64,000 nucleotides of DNA from positions 1,860,001 through 1,924,000 of the forward strand of contig CAVOZT010000004.1 in assembly GCA_963701375.1 (NCBI GenBank), in the 5' to 3' direction. Shown piece after piece: positions 8,945-20,562 of this stretch. The notes below the pieces were generated by a model that saw nothing but the letters and a program-made list of their open reading frames with translations, was not told the origin of the DNA and searched no databases. The number at the start of each line of letters is the position of its first letter. Position 1 is the first letter of the stretch. Source of the stretch: CAVXTF01 sp963701375 (GTDB lineage Bacteria > Actinomycetota > Acidimicrobiia > Acidimicrobiales > CAVXTF01). The position numbers and the translations under genes are program-made.

Positions 8945-10321
8945 CTACTTATCCTTTCGCGCGCCCGAATCGGGCGATGCCCCACCGTCCGGCCGTGTTT
9001 TGGGCGATGCAGCACGCGGGTGTTTCCGTCGCGGACGCCCGAGAGCGGCAAGGCGTTCTGGGGCATCGGCCAAGCCGGGATCGCTGCGTACGACTCTCTC
9101 GAACATCTCTCTCGCGGGGGATGTCGCCTGAAGCTTCGAGCAGGTCGCCCAAGAGGTACCACTGTCTTATATGTCGTTCGGCCGGGTGCCTGAGCCCTCG
9201 TGCGGCTCCGGCCGCGACGAGCAAGTCGATCGCGCCGTCCAGGTCGCCTCGTTGGGCACGCGCCGAGGCGAGGACGAGCCTCCCTTCGACGAGGACGTCG
9301 GCGTCCGGTGAGGACCGCTTCAACTCAAGCCAAAGCTCTTCTACCCGGGCGTTCCTACCTAGCGCGCGATTGCAGTCCATCAGGACAGGAAGCTGGCTCC
9401 GGTCGTCAGACGACGAGACCACCAGCTCGAGATGCTTGATCGCGTCCTCCCACCGACCCAACCGGTAGCAGGCGAGCCCGTGCAGCTCTCTTGCCGCAAC
9501 GGATCCTGGCGCGATGGCGAGCAACGCCTTCGTCATCCTGGCGGCGTCTGCATACCTGTCGCGTTCGTATGCACCTGCTGCAGCGGCCAACCGGCGCGCC
9601 CGGGCCCTCGCCGTAGCGAGGAGACCTGCCACCGACAGATGCTCGATGGAGTTCCTCTGTCACTTCTTCGGGAAGCTCGGGCAAGTCCGAACGCAAGACG
9701 CGTGGACCATGCGGCCCGCCGGACACACTGTTATTACTCCGCGTATTACTGCGCGGTTTCTTTGCGGGTAGCTCTTCGCGCTCGTTACGCTGCCCGACGA
9801 GCTTGCGGGCTCCGAGCTCACCGAGTCGGGATTGAAGACCCTCTCAACGAGTGATCTCGGACGGTTTTCGCGCCCCGCTCGACGAATTGTCTCGTCGCGC
9901 GTCGACGGCCGTTCCTTTGTGCAGATGCACGAGACGCGAGCGTCTGAGCCGACGCTCGCATGGCGAGCTTGTTCTCTTCGCTGGTGTGATCCTCGCCCAG
10001 AACGTGCGCGCCCCGACGCGCCACGCTCCCCCAGCTCCGCGGTCCCTCGACTCCACGCCCGCGGGCAGCAGACGGACTCTTTTGAGAACTTTTCGAGCGA
10101 CCCTGAAAGCCTCCTGCGCTCGCGGGTGCCTTTGACCGGGCTTTGCCTCTGTCATTCCTGTCATTCCTGTCGGTCCGGTCTGCCCTGTCTGTGCCCTTCA
10201 GACTCGTGCCCTTCGGATCTCTCCTCTTCCGATCGCCCGGCTGAGGCGGCCTCCCGCGAGGAGAATCCACCTTGGAGCCCTTGTCTGGGCGCGCTGAGCG
10301 GTCTCGTCCAGTTGCGGGCAT
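8945..10321 (-). pseudogene. Basic-tailed TPR protein gene, multiply frameshifted
   Basis: Coding-like sequence spread over several frames. It begins MPATGRDRSAR with a basic, DR-repeat-rich, disordered N terminus and a WGSVARRGA motif. A later frame reads LPELPEEVTEELHRASVGG, the next YERDRYADAARMTKALLAIAP with TPR-like helices (LHGLACYRLGRWEDAI), and the last DVPRA-like end reads MFERVVRSDPGLADAPERLAALG after a slip in a GAGAGAG run near 9117. Shifts are needed near 9117, near 9630 and at least once around 9800-9950. I recall a similar two-part architecture (basic N terminus plus TPR) in Acidimicrobiia. Whether this is decay or sequencing error cannot be told here. Function is unknown. Confidence 0.6.
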
Positions 10322-10511
10322 GCGAAGAAGTGTAGCGGTGGGAAATCTCGGGTCTCACAGACCCTGAGGCCGTGACCAGGGATAACAGGGGGCTCGCGAC
10401 CCCTCTCAGGAAAATCCCAGCCAGGGTCTTCAACAAACGGTAACGTTGGCGTAACCTTCGTCGTTGGAAGGCCAGCCCAGCTATGGGCGAGGGACACAGG
10501 AGGTCCAACGA

Positions 10512-12288
10512 GTGAGAAGATTTAGAAGAGGGGTCGCGATCGGCGCGCTTGTCAGCGCTGGCGCGCTTGTGTTTGCTGCCTGCAGCAGCAACAGCTCGGG
10601 AGGCACCACAACCACCCAGAGCAGCAAGAACACGACAGCCACAACTGTCGGTGTCAAAACCGGTGGTAACGCGACGATGGCTATCGACGAGAACCTTGCC
10701 GGCTTCAACATCAACACTTCTGCAGCAGCTCTTTTCGTTCTACAAGAGATCCTCGACATGGTCTGGCCGCAGACGTTCATCACCAATGCTGCGCTGCAAC
10801 CGATTCTCAACACGCAGCTGATGAATAGTGCGACACAGACGTCGACGAGTCCTCAGACGATCGTCTACGTCATCAACCCGAAAGCGGTTTGGCAGGACGG
10901 AAAGCCGCTCGACGCCGCTGACTACATCTACAACTACGAGGCACAGAGCGGGAACAAGGCGTTCAAGGACGTCGGTGGCAAGGCCTTCGACGCCGCCTCG
11001 ACGGTCGGCTACAACCAGATCAAGAGCATCACGGCGAGCAATCCTCCGAACGGCGCCGCGTGCCAGACCGTCAACCTCGGTGCCACTCTCGGCAATGCGG
11101 TTTGCGGTAATGGCGACACGCTCACGGTGGTCTTCTCGAAGCCCTTCGCCGACTGGCGATCCTTGTTCGGTGACATCGTCCCGCAGCACATCGCGTCGGT
11201 GTCCGGGTGGAACACCGGGTTCAGCACGTCGAGCAAGGTTCTCTCGGCTAGCTGGTACGAGATCAAGAGCTACACACCGAACCAGTCCCTCGTTCTTCAG
11301 AGGAACCCGACCTACTGGGGCACTCCGGGCAAGCTCGACACGATCACTTTCTCGTTCATCACCGATGACACGCAGGAAGTGCCCGCGCTCCAGAACAACG
11401 AGGTGAACCTGATCAACCCCGCGAGTGTGAGCCTGTCGATCGTGCAAAATGCGAACCAGGTAACCGGCATCAACAAAGAGACGATCCCGGGCCTCGAGTT
11501 CGAGCACTTCGACTTCAACGAGGCGAACAAGTACCTCTCGAAGCTTGCGGTGCGTCAGGCGATCGCATACGGCACCGACCGCCAGCAGCTCATCCAACGC
11601 ACGGTCGGCGAGTTCGCCACGGGGATCAACCCTCTCGGCAACCGCATGCTCATGCCGAACCAGCCCGGGTACGTGAACAACGGCAGCGCCTACGCGACGG
11701 TGAACGTTTCGAAGGCGAAGTCGCTTTTGAGCGGAGCGGGCTACACGATGGGATCTGACGGCTACTTCCAGTCGGGAGGCCAGGACATAAGCCTCAGGAT
11801 CTCGTCGACGACCGGTAATGCGCTCCGCCAGAGCACAGAGGAGCTGTTCCAGGCCCAGATGAAGGCGATCGGCATCAAGATCAAGATCCAAAACTACGAT
11901 GCCAGCACCTTCTTCGGCACGAACTTGCCTGGTGGCAACTTCGACATCGCCGAGTTCGCCTGGGTTTCCACGCCGTTCCTGTCGGGTAACCAGTCGATCT
12001 ATTGCTCGTACACCAATTCGACCAATTGCTCGAGCAACTGGAACCACTACGCGAAACGCGACTGTGGACACGAACGTGTTCAACGGCGCGCAGGCAACCA
12101 ACCCGCAGACTGAGATCGCCGACTACAACGCGGCCGACGCACAGCTCTGGGCTGACATGGACACCCTGCCGCTGTACCAGAAGCCGCAGTTCTACGCATG
12201 GACCCAGACCTACGGGAACATCGTGCCCAACGCTTCCTCCACAGGTGTTCCTTGGAACGCGAACCTGTGGGGAATGAAGACGTCGTAA
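10512..12288 (+). CDS. oppA: ABC transporter peptide/oligopeptide-binding lipoprotein (frameshifted near the C terminus)
   Basis: Extracellular solute-binding protein, family 5, that captures peptides for the OppBCDF importer. The start is GTG with AGGAGG eight bases upstream. A lipoprotein signal ends in LVFAAC with the acylated cysteine at residue 24, then a Ser/Thr/Gly linker. Family segments include PKAVWQDGKPLDAADYIYN and a bulky C-terminal lobe. The frame breaks near 12050, where one extra A in GCGAAACGCG turns the expected NHYANATVDTN into a short nonsense tail. The correct frame then continues to WNANLWGMKTS. The span is 592 codons plus one base. A substrate cannot be assigned. Confidence 0.85.
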
Positions 12289-12307
12289 CAAGACCGTAAC
12301 GCTCAAG

Positions 12308-12341
12308 GGCGGGCCGGTCCCTCTTTCGGGTCCGGCCCGCC
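12308..12341 (+). terminator. Hairpin after oppA, likely attenuator
   Basis: A perfect 10-bp GC stem (GGCGGGCCGG with CCGGCCCGCC, 14-base loop) followed by TTCGGCGTTC. It lies between the binding-protein gene and the permease genes, where such hairpins commonly lower downstream expression and raise the ratio of binding protein to transporter. The T-tract is poor, so it may stabilise the upstream mRNA rather than terminate it. Confidence 0.6.
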
Positions 12342-12372
12342 TTCGGCGTTCGGATGGTCGTACAATCTCGCC

Positions 12373-13353
12373 ATGCTCGCCTATGTGCTCAGGCGGCTCG
12401 CCATCGGGGTCCTGCTGTTACTGCTGGCCTCGATGCTCTGTTTCGTCCTGGTCCATTATTCGGGTGACCCGCTCGCCCTTCTCAGGCAGCGAACTCCGCC
12501 GCCACCGCCGTCGGTCATCAAGGCCCGCGAAGCAATCCTCCACCTGAACGTCCCTATCTGGGACCAGTACTGGATCTGGCTTTCGAACGCCGTCAGGGGG
12601 AACTTCGGGATCGAGATCTCCGGGCTCCCCGTGGGCTCGGAGCTCAAGCAGCATCTTCTCGTCACGTTGAGGATGGTCACGCTTGCAACGGTCCTCGCCG
12701 TATTCGTCGCCATCCCGATCGGCGTCTGGTCGGGGGTCCGCAAGGGCAAGCCTGCAGACCATGTTGCCAACATCACCAACTTCTTATTGCTTGCGATCCC
12801 GACCTTCGTCATAGGAACGCTGCTGAAAGAGTTCGTGGCAATCCCGATCAACCAGGCCGCCGGGAAACCGATCTTCTACACGATCGGCGAACAGAACCCG
12901 CTACTCTCCGGCCCCTTCCTGGGCCGTCTCCCGGATTACGCCGCTCACACCATATTGCCGGTTATCACCCTGATTCTGGTGACGTATCCGGCATGGGCGA
13001 TATATCAGCGATCGTCCGTACTCGAGGCTCTTGACAGCGACTACGTCCGCCTGGCGAGGGCCAAAGGCCTCTCACCAAGGAGGGTTCTGGTCCGCCACGT
13101 GCTCAGAAACGCTCTGATCCCCGTCACGACCGTGGTGGCGCTCGACTTCGCAACAATCGTCGGCGGTGCAGTGGTCACGGAGACGATCTTCGCTTGGAAC
13201 GGCATGGGGCAATGGTTCTTGCAGGGCGTGATCCAACGAGATATCAACATTGTGCTCGCCTTCTTGATCGTCACGGCAACGGCGATCATCCTGTTCAACC
13301 TCCTCGCAGACATCCTTTACGCCTTCTTGGATCCGAGGATCCGCTATGACTGA
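12373..13353 (+). CDS. oppB: Peptide ABC transporter permease (OppB/DppB)
   Basis: First transmembrane subunit of the peptide importer, 326 residues with six predicted membrane helices. The N-terminal helix reads LRRLAIGVLLLLLASMLCF, and the cytoplasmic EAA loop (DYVRLARAKGLSPRRVLVRH) contacts the ATPases. No clear Shine-Dalgarno precedes the ATG. TACAAT ends seven bases upstream of the ATG, so a secondary leaderless promoter is conceivable. The 3' end overlaps oppC by eight bases. Confidence 0.9.
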   Translation: MLAYVLRRLAIGVLLLLLASMLCFVLVHYSGDPLALLRQRTPPPPPSVIKAREAILHLNVPIWDQYWIWLSNAVRGNFGIEISGLPVGSELKQHLLVTLRMVTLATVLAVFVAIPIGVWSGVRKGKPADHVANITNFLLLAIPTFVIGTLLKEFVAIPINQAAGKPIFYTIGEQNPLLSGPFLGRLPDYAAHTILPVITLILVTYPAWAIYQRSSVLEALDSDYVRLARAKGLSPRRVLVRHVLRNALIPVTTVVALDFATIVGGAVVTETIFAWNGMGQWFLQGVIQRDINIVLAFLIVTATAIILFNLLADILYAFLDPRIRYD

Positions 13354-14359
13354 GCCGCTGCTCCGCGCAGGTCTCGAGGCGAGCCCCGTCACCTACCCGA
13401 CCCAGAGCGGGTTGCCCGGCGCTCCACCGCTCGAGACGATCGAGCAACTCGGACCCGGCGCCTCGTTCCCCGTCGGGGACGAGCACGGCCTTTCTGGCCA
13501 GACGAAGAGTCAGACCCGGATCGTCCTCGGTCGATTCTTCCACCAGCCTCTGGCCGTCTTCGGACTGGTGGTGTTCGCAGTTCTTGGGATCTCAGCTGTG
13601 CTCGTGGGCCATTTCTGGAAGTTCAACTACGCCCAGATCACCAATCAATTCGCGACAGGCCCAACGTCCTTGCACCCCTTCGGGGTGGACGACATCGGCC
13701 ACGATATGTTCGCCGAGGTCTTCCGGGGAACGGAGAAAGACATCCAAACAGCCCTTCTGGTCGCGCTCCTTTCCGCGTTCATCGGAGTAACCGTAGGAGC
13801 ACTTGCAGGATTCTTCCGCGGCTGGGTCGACAGCTTCCTGATGCGAATCGTCGACCTGATCCTTTCTGTCCCACTTCTCGCCGTGCTGATCGTCCTTTCC
13901 AACATCTGGACGACACAATCGGGGAGCTGGGTATTGATCGCCGTAATCGTCGGCGTCCTGTCGTGGACTTACATGGCCCGCCTCGTGAGAGCCGACTTCC
14001 TGTCCCTAAGAGAGCGAGATTTCGTAGAGGCCTCCCGCGCCCTCGGGGCCAGCAACTCGCGCATCATCGTGCGCCACCTGATGCCGAACGCTGTCGCAAC
14101 GATCATCGTGAACTCAACTCTGACCATCGCACTTGCGATCGTGCTCGAATCGACGCTGTCGTTCCTCGGTCTAGGGATCCAAGCGCCAGACGTGTCCCTC
14201 GGGCTACTCGTCGCAGGAGCACAGGATTCGGCCACGACGCAATGGTGGCTCTTCGCCTTCCCTGCGATCTTCCTCGTCGTTCTGATCTTGTCGGTCTTCT
14301 TGATCGGAGACGGACTACGCGAGGCGTTCGACCCGAAGAAGACACGCGTTCGCGCCTGA
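13346..14359 (+). CDS. oppC: Peptide ABC transporter permease (OppC/DppC)
   Basis: Second permease, 337 residues. An N-terminal cytoplasmic extension of about 65 residues, rich in polar residues, precedes the first helix. The remaining helices follow the BPD_transp_1 pattern, with the EAA loop DFVEASRALGASNSRIIVRH near residue 230. Start overlaps oppB, and oppD begins one base after its stop region, so the genes form one transcript. It acts in the cytoplasmic membrane together with OppB, D and F. Confidence 0.9.
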   Translation: MTEPLLRAGLEASPVTYPTQSGLPGAPPLETIEQLGPGASFPVGDEHGLSGQTKSQTRIVLGRFFHQPLAVFGLVVFAVLGISAVLVGHFWKFNYAQITNQFATGPTSLHPFGVDDIGHDMFAEVFRGTEKDIQTALLVALLSAFIGVTVGALAGFFRGWVDSFLMRIVDLILSVPLLAVLIVLSNIWTTQSGSWVLIAVIVGVLSWTYMARLVRADFLSLRERDFVEASRALGASNSRIIVRHLMPNAVATIIVNSTLTIALAIVLESTLSFLGLGIQAPDVSLGLLVAGAQDSATTQWWLFAFPAIFLVVLILSVFLIGDGLREAFDPKKTRVRA

Positions 14360-14360
14360 C

Positions 14361-15433
14361 ATGCCCGAACCGATTCTCAAAGTTGAAAACCTCTATGTCG
14401 ACTTCCCCACCAAAGACGGCACCGTCCACGCCGTAAGGGGTTTGAGCGCAGATCTCTCCCCCGGCGAGGTCCTCGGCATCGTCGGCGAATCGGGTTCGGG
14501 CAAGTCGGTTACCGCGATGGCCACGATGGGTCTGCTGCCGAAGAACGCGAAGGTCAAGGGTTCCGTGCGCTTCAACGACTCCGAACTATTGGGCCTGAAG
14601 GAGAAGCGGCTCATGCCGGTGCGCGGCAAGGGCATCGCCATGATCTTCCAAGACCCGATGACGTCGTTGAACCCGGTGTACTCGGTCGGTTGGCAGATCT
14701 CCGAAGCCATACGAGCCCACAACGATGTGTCGAAGGCCGAGGCGACAGAGCGGGCGATCTCCTTGCTCCGCACAGTGGGTATCCCGAATCCCGAGGAGCG
14801 GGTGACCGGCTATCCCCACGAGTTCTCGGGGGGCATGCGTCAACGAGTCGTGATCGCTATCGCGATGGCGAACGACCCTGACGTGATCTTGGCCGACGAG
14901 CCGACGACGGCGCTCGACGTGACCGTCCAGGCCCAGGTGCTCGAGGCTCTTCGGACCGCTCTTTCAGAAACACATGCCGCTCTCTTGCTGATCACGCACG
15001 ACCTCGGGGTTGTCGCGGGGCTCGCCGACCGTGTGCTCGTCATGTACGCCGGACGACCTGTCGAGCTCGGGACTGTGGACGACATCTTCTACCGGCCCGC
15101 GATGCCCTACACGATCGGGCTTCTCGGCTCGCTCCCCCGCATCGACGCCCAGGGTGATGAGCGGCTCCGACCTATTCCAGGTTCCCCGCCTTCGATGACG
15201 GGAGAAAAGGTCGGATGCCCATTCGCTCCGCGCTGCCCCTTGCGCCAGCCGATCTGCGACCAGGAGGAACCTGAGCTTCGAGCGGTTCCGGGCGGCGAAG
15301 ACGCCTTGGGCAATCCCCACCTAGCGGCGTGCCACTTCGCAGACAAGGTCGTAACGGGCGAGCTGGTCCCCGAGTTCGCGGCCACGTCCGCTGATGTCGA
15401 AGGCCTGGTGGGCGCTCAAGCGAAAGTTGCGCA

Positions 15434-15437
<4 letters not shown>
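14361..15437 (+). CDS. oppD: Peptide ABC transporter ATP-binding protein (OppD/DppD)
   Basis: ATPase that powers the peptide importer. Walker A GESGSGKS is at residues 42-49, the signature FSGGMRQR near 155, and Walker B VILADEPT with the switch histidine in LLITHDLG follows. The C-terminal oligopeptide-transporter domain has the family CPFAPRCPLRQPICD cysteine cluster, which in relatives can hold an iron-sulfur cluster. Length 358 is slightly above the usual 330 because of the tail after the cluster. It is coupled to oppF by a four-base overlap. Confidence 0.9.
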
Positions 15438-16723
<1,286 letters not shown>

Positions 16724-16933
16724 CTAACGAGTTCAGGCCAAGCGGGCATGACAGGTGCTCGCGGATCTCTCCTTTAGTTGTGAGCGCGCCAGGCCGGCCT
16801 CGTCTGAACGCAGCCCGCGCCCGCGCGGTATTCATTCTCGCCGGCTCATCGAACCGGCGTGAGCCGGCGCGGTCTGCCGGTCGCCGAACCCAACTCGAGT
16901 CCGACGAGTAACCGACCAGCAGGGAGGGGCCTG

Positions 16934-18238
16934 ATGCGTTCCGTGGGATCCGTGCGTTTTTCTGTCGTGACGCTCCTGGCTTCCGCCGCGATCACGAGCG
17001 CGACGATCCTGGCCGGACCGGCGGCCTCAGCGGGGGGCGCCTGGGGCGCGTCAGCAGTGGGCGGCCCGAACTCGTCGGTCGGTGCAGCTTCGAGCTCGAT
17101 TTGGAGCGTGGAGACCACCATCAACCCGAAGCACAGGCAGGTGAACGATTCCACTTTCGGATCGGTGTCAGCGTCCGGACCCGACGAGGCGTGGGCGGTC
17201 GGCATTTACTTGGACAAGCACGCCCTCGACCATCCGCTTGCAGAACATTGGAACGGTTCGGCGTGGTCCCGAACGCCGCTCCCCCAACCGACGGGCCAGC
17301 AGGCGGTGTTCCATGGTGTTTTGGACCTCGGCCCGAACAATGCCTGGGCGGTCGGGACCAGCTTCAGCGGCGGTGTTGGCGCAACGCCCGCCGGGCCGAC
17401 GCTGATCGAACATTGGGACGGGCTGGTCTGGTCGATCGTGCCAAGCCCGAATCCGGCAGGGAGTGCGAACGGAGACGACAACGTGCTCGAGGGGATCAGT
17501 GGCTCAGGTCCCGACGACCTGTGGGCTGCCGGGTGGTTCAGTGCCCAAAACTCGAACACGATCTCGTTGCTGTTCGAGCATTGGAACGGAACCTCTTGGC
17601 AGGCTGTCAATTCCCCCACGCCGCTCGGGGCATTCCAATTCGCATTCGCTGTCACGGCCATCAACTCCAACGACGTGTGGGCTGTAGGAGAAGACGAGTC
17701 CGGTCAGGGAGTGACGTTGGCCGCACACTGGAACGGCAAGAAGTGGTCGATCACACCTACTCCGGATTTCAATGGCGGGCCCGTTGCCTTTAACGAACTC
17801 ACCGGCGTCAGCGGAACTGGTGCTGACAACGTCTGGGCGTCGGGATTCGCTAACAACGTGAACGACAAGAATCTGAGGGCGCCGTACGTCCTTCACTGGA
17901 ACGGCACGAGTTGGAAGTTGACCAACGTCCCCGACCCGAACGCCACCAAGGAAGGCAGCATGCTGAACTCCATCGAAGTGCTGTCGCCGACGGATGCATG
18001 GGCAGTGGGCCAGACGCAAAAGAACAACGGATCCATACTCACCCTCACCGAGCAGTTCAACGGATCCTCGTGGACCGTGATACCCAGTCCCAATCCAGGG
18101 ATGATCGGCAACCTGGTCGTCAACTCCCTCGACTCAGTGGGTAGCGCAGGGGGCGGCAACCTGCTCGCCGTGGGTGCAGACGAGATGTCCGGTCAATGTT
18201 GCCTGCGTACGCTCGCCATCGGGACGAGCAAGGGATGA
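16934..18238 (+). CDS. Secreted protein with repeated WNG/HWNGxxW units
   Basis: A 434-residue exported protein of unknown function. The ATG is preceded by AGGGAGGGG. The first 35 residues are a Sec signal (basic start, long Ala-rich core). The mature part is built from six or seven repeats of about 50 residues, each with a DxWAVG strand followed by a HWNG-(T/S)-xW strand and a P-x-PN loop, as expected for blades of a beta-propeller. Glycines and asparagines abound. The 210 bases upstream contain an 8-bp GCCGGCTC hairpin and separate it from oppF, so it is probably its own unit. A cell-surface binding role is a guess. Confidence 0.7.
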   Translation: MRSVGSVRFSVVTLLASAAITSATILAGPAASAGGAWGASAVGGPNSSVGAASSSIWSVETTINPKHRQVNDSTFGSVSASGPDEAWAVGIYLDKHALDHPLAEHWNGSAWSRTPLPQPTGQQAVFHGVLDLGPNNAWAVGTSFSGGVGATPAGPTLIEHWDGLVWSIVPSPNPAGSANGDDNVLEGISGSGPDDLWAAGWFSAQNSNTISLLFEHWNGTSWQAVNSPTPLGAFQFAFAVTAINSNDVWAVGEDESGQGVTLAAHWNGKKWSITPTPDFNGGPVAFNELTGVSGTGADNVWASGFANNVNDKNLRAPYVLHWNGTSWKLTNVPDPNATKEGSMLNSIEVLSPTDAWAVGQTQKNNGSILTLTEQFNGSSWTVIPSPNPGMIGNLVVNSLDSVGSAGGGNLLAVGADEMSGQCCLRTLAIGTSKG

Positions 18239-18332
18239 ACTTTCGATCCAGCTAGCGCGGCAGCAACCAAAGGTTCCGAGTTCGAACCGCTACTGGCACC
18301 TCGATCGAAGACACGTGAGAGGATCTGTCCTC

Positions 18333-19070
18333 GTGGCGACGATCACTTGGGGTAAAGAAATCGCAGAGGCGTATGACTCCACCTCCGCCGGGATGTTCAC
18401 GCCCGAGGTGCTCGACCCGGCGGTCAACCTGTTGTTCGAACTCTCCCGCGGTGGTCCGGCACTCGAGTTCGCGATCGGTACCGGCCGGGTTGCCCTGCCC
18501 TTGAGTGCGAAGGGGATCGAGGTTCGAGGGATCGAGTTGTCGCCTCACATGGTGGATCAATTGCGCAACAAGCAAGGCGCCGATGCCATAGACGTGACGA
18601 TCGGCGACATGACGACTACGCGGGTACCCGGAAACTTCAAGCTGGTCTATCTGGTGTTCAACTCCATCATGAATGTGACCACCCAACAAGAGCAGGTGGC
18701 CATCTTCCAAAATGCCGCTGATCACCTCGAGGCGGGAGGGTGTTTCGTAGTAGAGGTCATCGTCCCCCAGCTCCGTCGGGTCCCTCCTGGCGAGACCGCC
18801 TGGGTCTTTACTCGTCAGCCTGACCACGTGGGCATCGAGACGTTCGACGACCTTGTCGGCCAGATTTCCTCGTCACATCATTGGATGCAGTTCGATGGAC
18901 GACTGGTACACCATGCCGCTCCGTACCGATACGTCTGGCCATCCGAGCTCGACCTGATGGCACAACTGGCTGGGTTGCGCATCAGGGACCGATGGGACGG
19001 ATGGAGTCAGCGTGCCTTCACCTCCGACAGCATTGGACAGGTTGCTGTCTTCGAGAAGTCGCCTCAGTAG
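18333..19070 (+). CDS. Class I SAM-dependent methyltransferase
   Basis: About 245 residues with a methyltransferase-25-like fold. Motif I is ALEFAIGTGRVALPLS, motif II reads VRGIELSPHMVDQLR, and an acidic-loop equivalent is DVTIGDMTT. The C-terminal region (RYVWPSELDLMAQLAGLRI) matches the usual final strand-helix unit of small-molecule methyltransferases. The substrate is unknown. I chose the GTG with GAGAGGA nine bases upstream; an in-frame GTG six codons earlier is possible. It lies 95 bases after the repeat protein and 50 before the kinase-like gene, on the same strand. Confidence 0.75.
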   Translation: MATITWGKEIAEAYDSTSAGMFTPEVLDPAVNLLFELSRGGPALEFAIGTGRVALPLSAKGIEVRGIELSPHMVDQLRNKQGADAIDVTIGDMTTTRVPGNFKLVYLVFNSIMNVTTQQEQVAIFQNAADHLEAGGCFVVEVIVPQLRRVPPGETAWVFTRQPDHVGIETFDDLVGQISSSHHWMQFDGRLVHHAAPYRYVWPSELDLMAQLAGLRIRDRWDGWSQRAFTSDSIGQVAVFEKSPQ

Positions 19071-19120
19071 CTCCTCTTCCACCCACGACTGGATCCCAAA
19101 GCGGCAAGAGTAAGGCGAAA

Positions 19121-19993
19121 ATGGAGGCATCAGAAGTTTCGCGTGCGGTGGCTGCGGCGATGTCGACCGCCTCGGGGCTTGACCTGACCGTCGGCGACGC
19201 GATCGTACTGCAGAATTCGAACAGGATCGCTGTACGCCTGGTGCCTTGCGACGTCGTCGCCCGCGTCGCACACGCGGGACATCAGGTCGCAGAGTTCGAA
19301 GTCCAGCTTGCTCAACGGCTCGCCGAAACCGAAAGCCCTGTGCAATCTCTTGAGCCTCGAGTGGCGCCGCGGGTATACGAGCGTGACGGCTTCATGGTCA
19401 CGCTGTGGACCTACTACGAACCCGTGACACTCGGAGAGGTTTCGTCAGCCGATTACGCGAATGCGCTCGATCGGCTGCATGCCGGCATGCGGAAGGTCGA
19501 TTTCACGACGCCGCACTTCACGGATCGAGTCGCAGAAGCCCAACAACTCGTTGCGAGCCGCGACCAGACGCCAGCGCTGACCGACGCGGACCGGGAGCTT
19601 CTGAGCGACACCTTACGAAGCCGGAGACACGCGATCGCCGACCGCGGCGCCGCCGAGCAGCTGCTGCATGGCGAGCCCCACCCGGGCAACTTGCTCAGCA
19701 CGAAGAACGGGCTGCTGTTCGTAGACCTCGAGACGTGTTGCCGTGGGCCAGTCGAATTCGACCTCGCCCATGTGCCTGAAGAGGTAAGCGATCGTTATCC
19801 GGACGCCGATCAAGAACTCCTTGGCGAGTGCCGGGTCCTCGTGCTTGCGATGGTCGCGGCGTGGCGTTGGCAACTGGGCGACCAACTCCCGAACGGGCAA
19901 CGAGCAGCCCGAGATCTCGTCAGCGCCTTACGCCAGGGTACGCCGTGGCCGGCGCTCAACGTTGTGATGCGCCCACCTGATGGTCGCTCGTAG
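19121..19993 (+). CDS. Aminoglycoside phosphotransferase (APH) family kinase-like protein
   Basis: A 290-residue protein kinase-like fold enzyme. The catalytic loop is HGEPHPGNLL and the metal-binding segment is GLLFVDLETCCRGPVEFDLAH, where VDLE replaces the more common IDWE/IDFE. The N lobe is short, with LQNSNRIAVRLVP as the nucleotide-binding strands. Many members of this family phosphorylate metabolites rather than antibiotics, so I would not call resistance. The ATG follows a weak purine-rich stretch. A strong hairpin terminator lies just after the stop and is shared with the convergent rRNA operon. Confidence 0.7.
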   Translation: MEASEVSRAVAAAMSTASGLDLTVGDAIVLQNSNRIAVRLVPCDVVARVAHAGHQVAEFEVQLAQRLAETESPVQSLEPRVAPRVYERDGFMVTLWTYYEPVTLGEVSSADYANALDRLHAGMRKVDFTTPHFTDRVAEAQQLVASRDQTPALTDADRELLSDTLRSRRHAIADRGAAEQLLHGEPHPGNLLSTKNGLLFVDLETCCRGPVEFDLAHVPEEVSDRYPDADQELLGECRVLVLAMVAAWRWQLGDQLPNGQRAARDLVSALRQGTPWPALNVVMRPPDGRS

Positions 19994-20024
19994 CTCCACC
20001 TCGCTGGAAGGCGGTGTTAAAAGA

Positions 20025-20050
20025 AGAGCCCCCGACAACGCGGGGGCTCT
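20025..20050. terminator. Bidirectional rho-independent terminator
   Basis: A 10-bp stem AGAGCCCCCG/CGGGGGCTCT with a six-base loop. It is followed by TTCATT on the plus side and by TCTTTTAAC on the minus side, so it can end both the APH-like gene and the rRNA operon. Confidence 0.85.
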
Positions 20051-20061
20051 TTCATTAGAAA

Positions 20062-20178
<117 letters not shown>

Positions 20179-20399
20179 AACTGTGCGCTCGGCCGATCAT
20201 TTCAAATCGGCTCGTACGGCAGCGCAAAGCGCCGCCCTTGAGCGTCCCATAGCGAGCACGAGCAAAGTCCCAAGCCCTCGGCCGATTAGTACCGGTCGGC
20301 TGAACACGTTGCCGTGCTTACACCTCCGGCCTATCAACGTGGTCGTCTGGCCACGGGCCTTACCAGGTTTACCCTGTGGGAGACCTCATCTTGGAACGA

Positions 20400-20431
<32 letters not shown>

Positions 20432-20562
20432 CATCCGTAGGTCGCCAACCAGCCGTGCCCTTGGCAGGACAACTGGCACACGAGAGCTACGTCCGTCCCG
20501 GTCCTCTCGTACTAGGGACAGCCTTCCTCAGGTCTCCTGCGGCTGCATCGGATAGGGACCGA

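Noticed and set aside
10380..10400. AGGGATAACAGGG resembles 13 bases of the I-SceI target
   Set aside because: It is in an intergenic promoter region with no intron or endonuclease nearby; chance match of a short core.
18270..18290. GAGTTCGAACC looks like a tRNA T-loop
   Set aside because: No acceptor, D or anticodon arms can be formed around it.
19121..19993. Aminoglycoside resistance gene
   Set aside because: Only the general APH fold is visible; family members have many metabolic roles and no resistance subtype could be identified.
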